NCBI GenBank assembly: GCA_002716825.1
Contig: PBCC01000052.1
Span: 1-54,234 of the forward strand
Length of the DNA: 54,234 nt
From: Halobacteriovorax sp.
GTDB lineage: Bacteria; Bdellovibrionota; Bacteriovoracia; Bacteriovoracales; Bacteriovoracaceae
Direction: 5' to 3'
Both the position numbers and the translations under genes were made by a program. Below are positions 43,075 through 50,784 of the stretch, piece after piece (within the stretch, counting starts at the first letter, position 1; each line of letters starts with the position of its first letter). A model generated the notes under the pieces. The model was given only the letters and a program-made list of their open reading frames with translations. It had not been told where the DNA came from and did not search any database.

Positions 43075-43710
43075 ATGAACGACAAAATTGAGCGAAATTG
43101 GCTTATCAGAACGAGATCAATGCAGATCTTGGGGCCGGTAAGTCTGGAAAAAGTTCTAGAGCTTATTGAGAAGAAATCCCTTCGCGATGAAGATGAAGTT
43201 AGTTCAGGTAATGGCTATTGGTTTTGTATACGTGAAGACCAACTGGTTGATCGCTATCTTATACAAAAGCAGAAGCAAAGCTTTAACCCGATTACCGAAG
43301 CTCCAAATGTTTTGACTCAAGATGAAGTGATTACACCTGTGGAGCCTCAATCTGAGCGTCGAAAAGTTGAAGAGGAGACGATTGCTCCAGCACAGGAAGA
43401 CCTTGAATACCCAGATATGGCCATGTCACTGGATGACTTACCAAACGAAGAACATACTGAAGAATCTGTGCCTCCACTTGGACTAGAAGAAGAAGAGGAG
43501 GATGAAGAGCGCGAAGATATAACGATGGTCGCCTCTGGTCTTCAGTTGCCAGTCAAAGAGGAAGTTAAGCCTGCTGCGCCAGTTGAGCCGGAACCTGAGC
43601 CTGCTCCTGAACCAGTCGTCACGAAGCCAGCTCCTCCAGTTGAAGGAACTGAAGAAATTCCAGTTGTCTTGACTAAGAAAGTTCAAAAAAAAATCGAAGG
43701 CCGCAACTAA
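43075..43710 (+). CDS. GYF-like domain protein, N-terminal part of a frameshifted gene
   Basis: A 211-residue reading frame. The first 60 residues (WLIRTRSMQILGPVSLEKVL, DEVSSGNGYWFC) match the GYF_2-type domain (W-x-GP-x-SLxEL...W), a peptide-binding module often joined to membrane segments. A long acidic, Pro/Glu-rich linker (EPEPEPAPEPVVTKPAPP) follows. The frame stops shortly after an A9 run at 43685-43693. In the next phase the sequence continues with a membrane helix, so this is probably the N-terminal part of a longer gene that ends at 45156. GGTGAG precedes the ATG. It follows the MCE gene by 16 bases and so belongs to the same operon. Confidence 0.75.
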   Translation: MNDKIERNWLIRTRSMQILGPVSLEKVLELIEKKSLRDEDEVSSGNGYWFCIREDQLVDRYLIQKQKQSFNPITEAPNVLTQDEVITPVEPQSERRKVEEETIAPAQEDLEYPDMAMSLDDLPNEEHTEESVPPLGLEEEEEDEEREDITMVASGLQLPVKEEVKPAAPVEPEPEPAPEPVVTKPAPPVEGTEEIPVVLTKKVQKKIEGRN

Positions 43711-43895
43711 AAAATCGGCTAAAAATGATCGCTATTTATTTGTACTTTTGGCACTCGTCTTATGCTTAATCGTTGGAGTCGTTTATTATTATCGAACGAT
43801 TCTTAATCGTCCGCTACCGGGTTTTGAAACATCGTGGTTGATCAATTCGGCCTATGCACAAAACGCACTACTCACAAGCGCCACTAAAAAAAAAA
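43685..43895 (+). other. middle segment read in a shifted frame between two poly-A runs
   Basis: From the A9 run (43685-43693) to the A10 run (43886-43895) the open phase is one base off from both flanking reading frames. In that phase it encodes KKSKAATKKSAKNDRYLFVL, then a hydrophobic helix LALVLCLIVGVVYYY and a periplasmic linker TILNRPLPGFETSWLINSAY. The two shifts cancel (net zero), so the outer frames match and the total of 43075-45156 is 694 codons. The joined product would be a type II or bitopic membrane protein: GYF domain, acidic linker, membrane helix, periplasmic domain. Confidence 0.7.
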
Positions 43896-43986
43896 TGCTC
43901 TAACCTTTGAAGCTTTAGAGAACGCTTCGGGAGCAATCCTCCCTATAATCGACGAGCGCGGTTTTGCGCTTTCAAGTGAAGGCTTT

Positions 43987-45156
43987 GTGCCATCCACAGA
44001 AGGCTGTAAGATCACTTTTAGACAAGAGCTTGCCGCAATTGATTCACTCAACAAGAAAAACCTAGAACTCTCTGAAAAATGGGGCCAGCGATTTGATCGT
44101 TGTGCACAGAAATTAAACCCAGAAGAGTTACTGCGCCATCAGTTAGCCTCTAGCCCATCTTCCGAGTGGGAAAGCATGTTGAAGAAAAGTAATTTATCTA
44201 AATCTCGAATTGATGAACTGCTTGCGATTGCTCAAAAACGAATAGCTTTTAGAGTGAAGGTCGAAAGGCTTCGTGGAATAATCGAACAAATTTTAAATTT
44301 TAAGAGTAGTGACAATAAAGCAAAAGATGGAATCGTATTGCAACGATTTGGCCGCGATCTCACTCGATTTCCAAACGGCGTCCTAAAACAATTTGGTCTT
44401 TTGCTCCTTGCCAGTGAAGCCAAGAATAGATCGTTATTAAAATCACTTATTGAAGAAGTCGTTCACTGGGAACAAAGAGTGCTTCCCTTTTATGGTATCG
44501 ACATGCCTCTAAGTGATGAGACCTGGAAGTCAGTTGATGTTCTGCTTATTAATGCGACAGCCGTAATTGATGATTCGGTCTTGCTTCGAGCTTTTGGAAC
44601 GCGAGTTTTTCAGTTTATTGAACGCACTAAGCTTCCCAAGTTTTCAGATCTCGTTGATACAACTTGGAGCCTTAGTGAGCTTCGAAAATTAGCAAGGTCA
44701 GCTTGGTATGCACCACTTATTCCTGCCTTTTGGTATTCACAGTTGGCCGGTAGAGTCTCGACCAATGAGATTGCTATTGTCGTTGATTCACTTCTAGAGC
44801 GAACTCCAGCAAAGAATTGGAATAGTCATGACTTATGGGTTTTCAGTGATTGGTTGCCAGGTAATACCAACAAACGTGATGATATTTTTGAGGCGGTTAA
44901 AGAGTTATCTAAGCGCGAAGAGCCATATCTTAGAGAATTATTGGTTCGTTTTAGTGAAAACTCTATTTTGAGAAGAGAATTAGAGAGTCGAAAAATTATC
45001 CCAAGCAAAGCCTTGTTCAAATTAAAAAGAGACTATTATACAGATCTACTCAAGCAGGGGCGTCAAGTCGACTACGCTCTCTATCAACTGACGGCGCTAG
45101 GAGATGAAGACAAAGAATATCTTTGGTGGTTTGTCTTCAATCCTTTTAGAGACTAA
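43987..45156 (+). CDS. C-terminal part of the frameshifted GYF-like membrane protein
   Basis: About 390 residues of a mainly helical domain with no recognised family; the listed GTG is only the first possible start and the open frame runs back to the A10 run at 43886 (NALTFEALENASGAILPIID). It has the look of a long, repeat-like helical protein (for example KKNLELSEKWGQRFDRCAQ, LRKLARSAWYAPLIPAFWY), which would lie in the periplasm after the membrane helix of the middle segment. No ribosome site precedes the GTG, so independent translation is unlikely. Its TAA abuts the stop of the convergent DciA-like gene as TAATTA. Confidence 0.7.
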   Translation: MPSTEGCKITFRQELAAIDSLNKKNLELSEKWGQRFDRCAQKLNPEELLRHQLASSPSSEWESMLKKSNLSKSRIDELLAIAQKRIAFRVKVERLRGIIEQILNFKSSDNKAKDGIVLQRFGRDLTRFPNGVLKQFGLLLLASEAKNRSLLKSLIEEVVHWEQRVLPFYGIDMPLSDETWKSVDVLLINATAVIDDSVLLRAFGTRVFQFIERTKLPKFSDLVDTTWSLSELRKLARSAWYAPLIPAFWYSQLAGRVSTNEIAIVVDSLLERTPAKNWNSHDLWVFSDWLPGNTNKRDDIFEAVKELSKREEPYLRELLVRFSENSILRRELESRKIIPSKALFKLKRDYYTDLLKQGRQVDYALYQLTALGDEDKEYLWWFVFNPFRD

Positions 45157-45711
45157 TTATTTTAACTTTGTTTGAACGTACAGTGAGATGAGCGAAGCTC
45201 TCGCTTCTTCGTCTTCGATATGGTTGAAGTTTTCAAGTGCTTCTTTTTTAGCGGCTTTAACTTCAGGCGAATGAGGGTGATACTTGGTGGCAGTCTCTTT
45301 TTTGGCTTCTTCTTCTTTGTTACCAGCACCCAGCTTGGCCATCATCGCCGTTTTAGTAGAGAAAAAGCTGGGATCATTCTGAAACAGAAGTCGTTTTATT
45401 TGATTCTTAAGACTAGGGAATTGGGCTTCGATTTTTTTTATCAAAACAGTTTGTAAAAAGCTTAACTCCTGACCGTAGGCGGGGTGATCGGTAAGTATCG
45501 TGAGTACTCCTCGGGAGTTTTTTACAGGTAAGGTGTGTTTTGCCAGCTTTTGACCGACGATCTGCGGCCAAACCTTCACCAAGTGAAGAAAATCAAAAAC
45601 ATCCTTGGCATGGGCGCCGCGCTTATGTGCTTGATCAGATTTTTGTTTATGCCCCCCTGAATTATAGGGAGCGAACTGTTTTAAAAAATCTGAGAGTCCT
45701 TTAAGGGCCAT
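45157..45711 (-). CDS. DciA-like (DUF721) protein
   Basis: A 184-aa protein whose middle (residues about 35-110) matches the DUF721/DciA domain: VWPQIVGQKLAKHTLPV, GVLTILTDHPAYGQELSFL and IKRLLFQND. DciA is the ancestral helicase operator that helps load DnaB at the replication origin in bacteria without DnaC. The N-terminus has a Gly/Lys/His-rich stretch and the C-terminus a long charged helix, both outside the domain. It is divergent from lptE with a short gap and convergent with the GYF-protein gene. Family assignment is good; the role is by analogy. Confidence 0.82.
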   Translation of the reverse strand: MALKGLSDFLKQFAPYNSGGHKQKSDQAHKRGAHAKDVFDFLHLVKVWPQIVGQKLAKHTLPVKNSRGVLTILTDHPAYGQELSFLQTVLIKKIEAQFPSLKNQIKRLLFQNDPSFFSTKTAMMAKLGAGNKEEEAKKETATKYHPHSPEVKAAKKEALENFNHIEDEEARASLISLYVQTKLK

Positions 45712-45771
45712 AGTCTTTTTTTCTCTGTGCGTTATTTTGCCGCCGTCCTATCAATGTACTATATTCTCTGT

Positions 45772-46440
45772 ATGCTTGAAAAAACACTGCGTCTTTTATT
45801 AACTTCGATTCTACTGAGCGCATGTTCTGGATATCAGTTTGTTGAAAACGATAACCCGTTGGCCATTCACGGAATACGCTCGTTAAGCATCCCCATGTTT
45901 ATTAATAAATCACCACTACCCGAAGTTGGCGCTCTCGTTACAAAAGAGATCACTCTTTTATTATCAAGCTATCCAGGATTAAAAATCAACTCAGGTGAAA
46001 GTCTTGGTAGTGATGCTATTTTAGTCGGTGTCATTGGTGGACAACAAAGTTTGTCCGAACTGGTTCAAACGACGGAGCGAAAATTTACTTCAGGTGACCT
46101 CAAGACATCTCTTGGGACTAGAAAAGAGTTCTATGTTCCAACGGGCTCCTCGCTTGTTTTAGATGTTCAATTTATATTGATAAAAAATCCTCGTCGTGAA
46201 GATTTAGAACTGATGAAGAGCGAGTTAGCTCCAGTTATTGTCGCTCACCCACGAGTGGTGCTTAATCAAAGCCTTAATCTTAATGCAAGCTTCACTCGAG
46301 TCGTTGGCGCCACAACGGATATTGATTCACCAGGCTTAGTGAATCTAACAAAAAATAAGGCGATTTTAGATCGAGCTTTAGAAGAAGGTTCTAAATCCCT
46401 CGCTAGTCAATTTAAGGACGTCGTACTCAATGCTTTCTAA
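45772..46440 (+). CDS. lptE: LptE-like LPS assembly lipoprotein
   Basis: Lipoprotein that plugs the LptD barrel and helps place lipopolysaccharide in the outer membrane. Signal and lipobox: LLLTSILLSACSGYQF (LSAC, Cys about 18). GYQF directly after the Cys and VGALVTKEITLLLSSYPGLKI, then AILVGVIGG, follow the LptE pattern ("CGYxL..." then a DUF-like alpha/beta domain). The gene is followed by holA, the classical lptE-holA order. Start ATG 45772 has no ribosome site; a TACTAT -10-like box at 45757 suggests a leaderless or very short leader mRNA. An earlier ATG at 45754 is possible. Confidence 0.78.
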   Translation: MLEKTLRLLLTSILLSACSGYQFVENDNPLAIHGIRSLSIPMFINKSPLPEVGALVTKEITLLLSSYPGLKINSGESLGSDAILVGVIGGQQSLSELVQTTERKFTSGDLKTSLGTRKEFYVPTGSSLVLDVQFILIKNPRREDLELMKSELAPVIVAHPRVVLNQSLNLNASFTRVVGATTDIDSPGLVNLTKNKAILDRALEEGSKSLASQFKDVVLNAF

Positions 46441-47386
46441 ATGGAACCCCTGGGACTACGCCCGAAATCATTCTCATTTCATGCCAGAAAGCGCCAGATT
46501 GTGTGCTTACTATTGCTTTGATCCGTTTGTTGAAAAGGTTTTATATGCGCGCTTTCTCGCTTCAAAAGCCGAAGGTGCGCCTCACGCAGTCTTAGGCAGT
46601 GAGATTACTCCTGAGTGGGTAGAAGAGAATATTTTAGGTAGCGATCTTTTTGGAGAGCCTGCTTCGTATCGCGTTTTGCATGCAGAAGGATTACCTGCCA
46701 AGACGCGGAAATTTCTCCTTGAAAATACAATCATCCCTGAAAAAGGACACTTGATCTTAAGTTTTTCTAGCGATGATAAATTCTTAACCGAGTTTTCAAA
46801 AAAACAAGAAGGTCACTTCTTCAAAATTCCATCGGTACCATTTTGGTTTAATGACAAACTGTTAGATTTCTTTGCCGATGGCATGGGAATGAGACTTCCT
46901 TGGGATGTAAAACAATATCTTCTTGGCTGCGTCGAGGCCGAAGGTGGCGAATTTGTTGGAGCTTTAAAGCAGATCGCACTGGCCATGCCTGTCAGCGATA
47001 TTACGCTTGAGAAAGTTCGCGATGTTATCGGAGTCAAGAGACTGGATCAGTTTGCTCTGGCTGAAACTTTTTGCAAAAAAGACTTCACGTCTTTTTATCA
47101 ATTTTTCTTAAAAGAAAATCATTTTGAAAGTCTAGGATTCGATTCTCTTCGAATGTTCTTTTCCTTTATGCAGGGGCATCTTCTGAAAATTTCAGACCCG
47201 CGCTATATTGATTCGAAACCTAAGCCCTCTCAATACGATCGCTCGATTCAAGCCTATTCCAAAACGTGGCAATTAGAAGAACTTAGAAAGTTTGTGGGTA
47301 TTTTTGCTCAGTATGAAATGGAAGCAAAAATGAAGTCAGACTTTTTGATTGATAGAATGCGTAGAGATTATCTCTCTCATCTTTAA
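46430..47386 (+). CDS. holA: DNA polymerase III delta subunit-like protein
   Basis: A 318-aa protein that fits HolA, the clamp-loader delta subunit, which opens the beta clamp. Sequence similarity is faint (a central FFADGMGMRLPWDVKQYLLG and LKQIALAMPVSDITLEKVRDVIG correspond to the AAA+ lid, where delta has no P-loop), but length, the lack of a Walker motif and the position directly after lptE support it. In several bacteria holA also neighbours rpsT, which follows here convergently. It overlaps lptE by 11 bases, so is coupled. Terminator hairpin after it. Confidence 0.75.
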   Translation: MLSKWNPWDYARNHSHFMPESARLCAYYCFDPFVEKVLYARFLASKAEGAPHAVLGSEITPEWVEENILGSDLFGEPASYRVLHAEGLPAKTRKFLLENTIIPEKGHLILSFSSDDKFLTEFSKKQEGHFFKIPSVPFWFNDKLLDFFADGMGMRLPWDVKQYLLGCVEAEGGEFVGALKQIALAMPVSDITLEKVRDVIGVKRLDQFALAETFCKKDFTSFYQFFLKENHFESLGFDSLRMFFSFMQGHLLKISDPRYIDSKPKPSQYDRSIQAYSKTWQLEELRKFVGIFAQYEMEAKMKSDFLIDRMRRDYLSHL

Positions 47387-47401
47387 GTCGTAGAAACAAA
47401 A

Positions 47402-47424
47402 AAAGCGCACTCGCGGTGCGCTTT
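47402..47424. terminator. terminator between holA and rpsT
   Basis: AAAGCGCAC pairs with GTGCGCTTT around TCGCG. On the minus strand a run of seven T follows, so it ends rpsT strongly; on the plus strand only three T follow. Confidence 0.85.
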
Positions 47425-47450
47425 CAATATTGTAAACTAAAACCGAAGTC

Positions 47451-47711
47451 TTAGAGTTTGTTGATTTGTTGAGCTAGACGGCTAGTCTTACGAGCAGCTG
47501 TATTAGCTTTAATCACGCCTGTTTTAGACAAACGAGCAAGAAGCTTTTGTGCTGTAACAAGAAGTTTTGCAGCAGTTGGCTTGTCGTTTTCAGTAATTGC
47601 AGCGCGAACACTTTTAATAGCACTACGAACTGAAGTCGTTTTAGTTTTGTTACGCATTGTGCGTACTTTAGTTTGACGGGCACGTTTTTCAGCAGACTTA
47701 TGGTTAGCCAC
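47451..47711 (-). CDS. rpsT: 30S ribosomal protein S20
   Basis: An 86-aa basic helical protein of the small ribosomal subunit, starting MANHKSAEKRARQTKVRTMRN, as normal for S20. TSVRSAIKSVRAAI and GVIKANTAARKTSRLAQQINKL complete the pattern (GxIHKNxAARxKSRL motif). It has its own promoter region (about 170 bases to hbd) and a strong terminator. Confidence 0.97.
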   Translation of the reverse strand: MANHKSAEKRARQTKVRTMRNKTKTTSVRSAIKSVRAAITENDKPTAAKLLVTAQKLLARLSKTGVIKANTAARKTSRLAQQINKL

Positions 47712-47880
47712 GGGGACTCCTCACTCACATTCACTAGTATTAACAAAATTCGAAGCCCATTTTTAGTCCAGCTCCCTAGAACTGGCAAGGTTTTATTTGA
47801 GATTCCACCTGCTTGAGGATAGGATGCATGCGATTTCCAGTACTTATTTAACGCTAATGGCCAAGCTTTCGAGGTAAATT

Positions 47881-48738
47881 ATGTCTGAAATTAAGACTAT
47901 CGGTGTCATCGGTGCCGGACAGATGGGAAGAGGGATTGCTCAAGTCGCTATTCAATCTGGTTACGATGTTCTTCTTTTTGATGCTTTTACTGACGGTTTA
48001 AATAAAGGTGTGAGCTTCATTCAAGCTCAGCTTAATAAAGGAATCGAAAAAGGTAAGTGGGATAAGGCCGCGGCCGAAGCTGCTCAAGCCAGACTTCGTC
48101 CAGTCGAGGAGTTAACCGCATTAAAGATTTGCGATCTCGTCGTTGAAGCAGCAACAGAGAATAAAGCAATTAAGTTTGATATCTTCGCTGAGCTGGATAA
48201 GATTTGTCCGCCCCATACAATTTTAGCTTCAAACACCAGTTCAATTTCAATCACTGAAATCGCTGCTAATACTTCACGTCCAGATAAAGTCGCTGGCATG
48301 CATTTTATGAACCCAGTGCCTGTTATGAAATTAGTTGAAGGCATTAAAGGGCTTGAAACTTCGGCCGATACTTTTGCCACGGTAAGAGCGACAGCAGAGA
48401 AAATGGGCAAAACATTTATCGCCGCCAGAGATATCGCCGGTTTTGCAGTCAACAGAATTTTGATGCCGATGATCAATGAAGCTGTCTACGCTCTATATGA
48501 AGGTATCGCTTCTGCTGAAGATATCGATACGGCAATGAAGCTTGGAACCAATCAGCCTATGGGCCCGCTTGCGCTTGCCGACTTTATTGGACTTGATACT
48601 TGTCTGGCCATTATGGAAGTGCTGCACGATGGTCTTGGAGATACGAAGTATCGTCCTTGCCCTCTGCTTAAGCAGTATGTTCTGGCCGGTCGAATGGGCA
48701 AAAAATCAGGAAAAGGTTTTTATGAATACAATGTATGA
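47881..48738 (+). CDS. 3-hydroxybutyryl-CoA dehydrogenase
   Basis: NAD(P)-dependent oxidation of 3-hydroxyacyl-CoA or the reverse reduction of acetoacetyl-CoA. 285 aa. Rossmann loop TIGVIGAGQMGRGIAQVA at the start, then ILASNTSSISITEIA, the catalytic His in GMHFMNPVPVMKLVE and Asn in FAVNRILMPMINEA; ends GKKSGKGFYEYNV. These mark the short single-domain Hbd form rather than the large FadB fusion. GAGGT precedes the ATG. Overlaps the crotonase gene by 17 bases; with the acyl-CoA dehydrogenase it makes a butyryl-CoA/short-chain beta-oxidation set. Confidence 0.95.
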   Translation: MSEIKTIGVIGAGQMGRGIAQVAIQSGYDVLLFDAFTDGLNKGVSFIQAQLNKGIEKGKWDKAAAEAAQARLRPVEELTALKICDLVVEAATENKAIKFDIFAELDKICPPHTILASNTSSISITEIAANTSRPDKVAGMHFMNPVPVMKLVEGIKGLETSADTFATVRATAEKMGKTFIAARDIAGFAVNRILMPMINEAVYALYEGIASAEDIDTAMKLGTNQPMGPLALADFIGLDTCLAIMEVLHDGLGDTKYRPCPLLKQYVLAGRMGKKSGKGFYEYNV

Positions 48739-49516
48739 AACTTTAACGATTGAGAAAAAAGGCGACTTCGCTCTTTTAACACTTAATCGTCCAGATAAAC
48801 TCAATGCTCTTAACTCAACAGTCCTAAGTGAACTTAAGGCAGTGTTTGAAGCCTGGGGCAAAGATGCTCAAGGTCTTAAAGGCGTTGTTTTTACCGGCGC
48901 AGGTGATAAAGCTTTTATTGCCGGAGCTGATATCGCACAGATGTCGGATATGAATGTCGATCAAGCGCGCGAGTTTGGAAGCCTTGGTCAAAGCGTAACA
49001 CTTGCGATTGAAAATACTCCATTTCCAGTGATCGCTGCAGTTAATGGCTTTGCCCTAGGTGGCGGCTGTGAAATGGCCATGGCCTGCGACTTTATTTATG
49101 CCACGACAAGTGCGGTTTTTGGCCAACCTGAAGTGAAGCTAGGACTTATTCCAGGTTTTGGTGGAACGCAAAGACTGGCAAAACTTATTGGTCGTGCTCG
49201 CGCGAAAGAAATCATTTACACCGGAAGAAATGTAAAGGCTGATGAAGCTCATCGCGTGGGACTAGTCGTTTCTCTCTTTGAAAATAAAGACGAACTACTT
49301 GCAGCGGCTTTTAAAACTTTAGATTACGTCGCAAAAGTTTCTCCAAACGCGGTTAAGCTTTCTAAACAGGTGATGAATACTGGCAACGACTTAACTGTTG
49401 AGGCTGGATTAAAGACTGAGTTGGCCCAGTTTGCGGCCGTGTTCTCTTCTGAAGATATGAAGGAAGGCTGCAAAGCCTTTGTTGAAAAAAGACCAGCACA
49501 ATTTAAAGGCTGCTAA
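48722..49516 (+). CDS. enoyl-CoA hydratase (crotonase family)
   Basis: Hydrates enoyl-CoA to 3-hydroxyacyl-CoA. 264 aa. The oxyanion-hole strands FTGAGDKAFIAGADIAQM and VNGFALGGGCEMAMACD and the catalytic Glu in FGQPEVKLGLIPGFGGTQRL are in place, with the second Glu position in the expected loop (FGQPE and GRAR). The start ATG at 48722 has AAGG four bases upstream and lies inside the end of hbd; a longer frame to 48542 is a shadow of hbd. Confidence 0.95.
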   Translation: MNTMYETLTIEKKGDFALLTLNRPDKLNALNSTVLSELKAVFEAWGKDAQGLKGVVFTGAGDKAFIAGADIAQMSDMNVDQAREFGSLGQSVTLAIENTPFPVIAAVNGFALGGGCEMAMACDFIYATTSAVFGQPEVKLGLIPGFGGTQRLAKLIGRARAKEIIYTGRNVKADEAHRVGLVVSLFENKDELLAAAFKTLDYVAKVSPNAVKLSKQVMNTGNDLTVEAGLKTELAQFAAVFSSEDMKEGCKAFVEKRPAQFKGC

Positions 49517-49537
49517 AGGAATATAAGGAATACAAAG

Positions 49538-50674
49538 ATGAATGATTATCAAGAAATTCGCGACATGGTTTCAAAGTTTGCCGACGCAGAAGTAGCACCT
49601 TTATCGGCACAGATTGACCGCGAAGGAAAAATTCCACCCGAGCTGATTAAAAAACTTGGTGAGAATGGTTTTCTTGGCTCTTATATTCCCGAAGAATACG
49701 GCGGAGCAGGGATGGATTATTCTTCGTACGCTATCATCGTCGAAGAGATCTCTAGGGCGTGTGCTTCAACAGGCGTTTTAGTTTCTGCTCATACTTCACT
49801 ATGTGTGTGGCCAATTCTTGAATTTGGAACGGAAGAACAAAAAAAGAAGTATTTACCAAAGCTCGCCACAGGTGAGTGGATTGGCAGCTTCTGTTTGTCT
49901 GAGCCGGGCGCGGGTAGTGATGCTGGCAGCCTGACAACATTTGCTGAAGATAAAGGTGATCATTTCGAAATTAATGGTTCTAAAAACTGGATCACTAATG
50001 GTCGCGAAGCTGATATCGCCATCGTTTTTGCTAAGACTAAAAAGACGGACGACTATAAAGGTATCTCAGCTATCATCGTTGAGACTAAATCTCCTGGTTA
50101 CGAGATCATTAAAATTGAAGACAAGCTTGGCATCCGTGGATCATCTACTGCCGCTCTTGCTTACGATAATATCAAAGTTCCAAAAGAGAACTTACTCGGC
50201 CAACCTGAGAAGGGCTTTAGAGTGGCAATGGCGACTCTAGATGGCGGACGCATTGGCATCGCCGCTCAAGCCCTTGGGATCTCTGAGGCGGCTTTTAGAT
50301 ACGCTAGAAACTATGCACTTGAGCGCGTTCAATTTGGAAAGCCACTGGCCAATCTCCAAGCGATTCAATTTATGCTGGCAGATATGTCGACTAAAATTGC
50401 AGCGTCGCGTCTATTAATTCATGATGCGAGCCAAAAGAAAGATCGCGGAGAGTTCTATTCAAAGACCTCGGCCCAAGCGAAACTTTTTGCAGCGGAAGCG
50501 GCCATGTGGATAACAACAAAAGCCATTCAGGTTTGCGGTGGCAACGGCTACACCAAGGAATACCCAGTGGAGCGTTATTTCCGCGATGCCAAAATCACAG
50601 AGATCTATGAAGGGACTTCTGAGATTCAAAGAATTGTGATTGCATCGAATGAGTTAAAAGAAGCAGCTCGCTAA
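49538..50674 (+). CDS. acyl-CoA dehydrogenase (short/medium chain type)
   Basis: FAD flavoprotein that makes trans-2-enoyl-CoA. 378 aa. The FAD-binding FCLSEPGAGSDAGSL and WITNGREADIAIVFAKT strands, the C-terminal helical VERYFRDAKITEIYEGTSEIQ with the catalytic Glu in YEGTSEIQ, and ISRACASTGVLVSAHTSLC are standard for butyryl-CoA dehydrogenase-type enzymes. AAGGA upstream. Third gene of the hbd-crotonase operon. Electron transfer flavoprotein genes are not in the window. Confidence 0.95.
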   Translation: MNDYQEIRDMVSKFADAEVAPLSAQIDREGKIPPELIKKLGENGFLGSYIPEEYGGAGMDYSSYAIIVEEISRACASTGVLVSAHTSLCVWPILEFGTEEQKKKYLPKLATGEWIGSFCLSEPGAGSDAGSLTTFAEDKGDHFEINGSKNWITNGREADIAIVFAKTKKTDDYKGISAIIVETKSPGYEIIKIEDKLGIRGSSTAALAYDNIKVPKENLLGQPEKGFRVAMATLDGGRIGIAAQALGISEAAFRYARNYALERVQFGKPLANLQAIQFMLADMSTKIAASRLLIHDASQKKDRGEFYSKTSAQAKLFAAEAAMWITTKAIQVCGGNGYTKEYPVERYFRDAKITEIYEGTSEIQRIVIASNELKEAAR

Positions 50675-50784
50675 GTTTTTAATATTAAAAAGCATTGGCG
50701 GCTTACCTAGAGGCATGATACCACTTTTACTGCTAATATGCGGAGCACTGCCTCATGCTGAAAAAAATTTTGGAGAACCTTAGT

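Noticed and set aside
43987-45156. Independent gene starting at GTG 43987
   Set aside because: No ribosome site, and the open frame runs further upstream to a poly-A run where it joins the membrane segment in the shifted frame.
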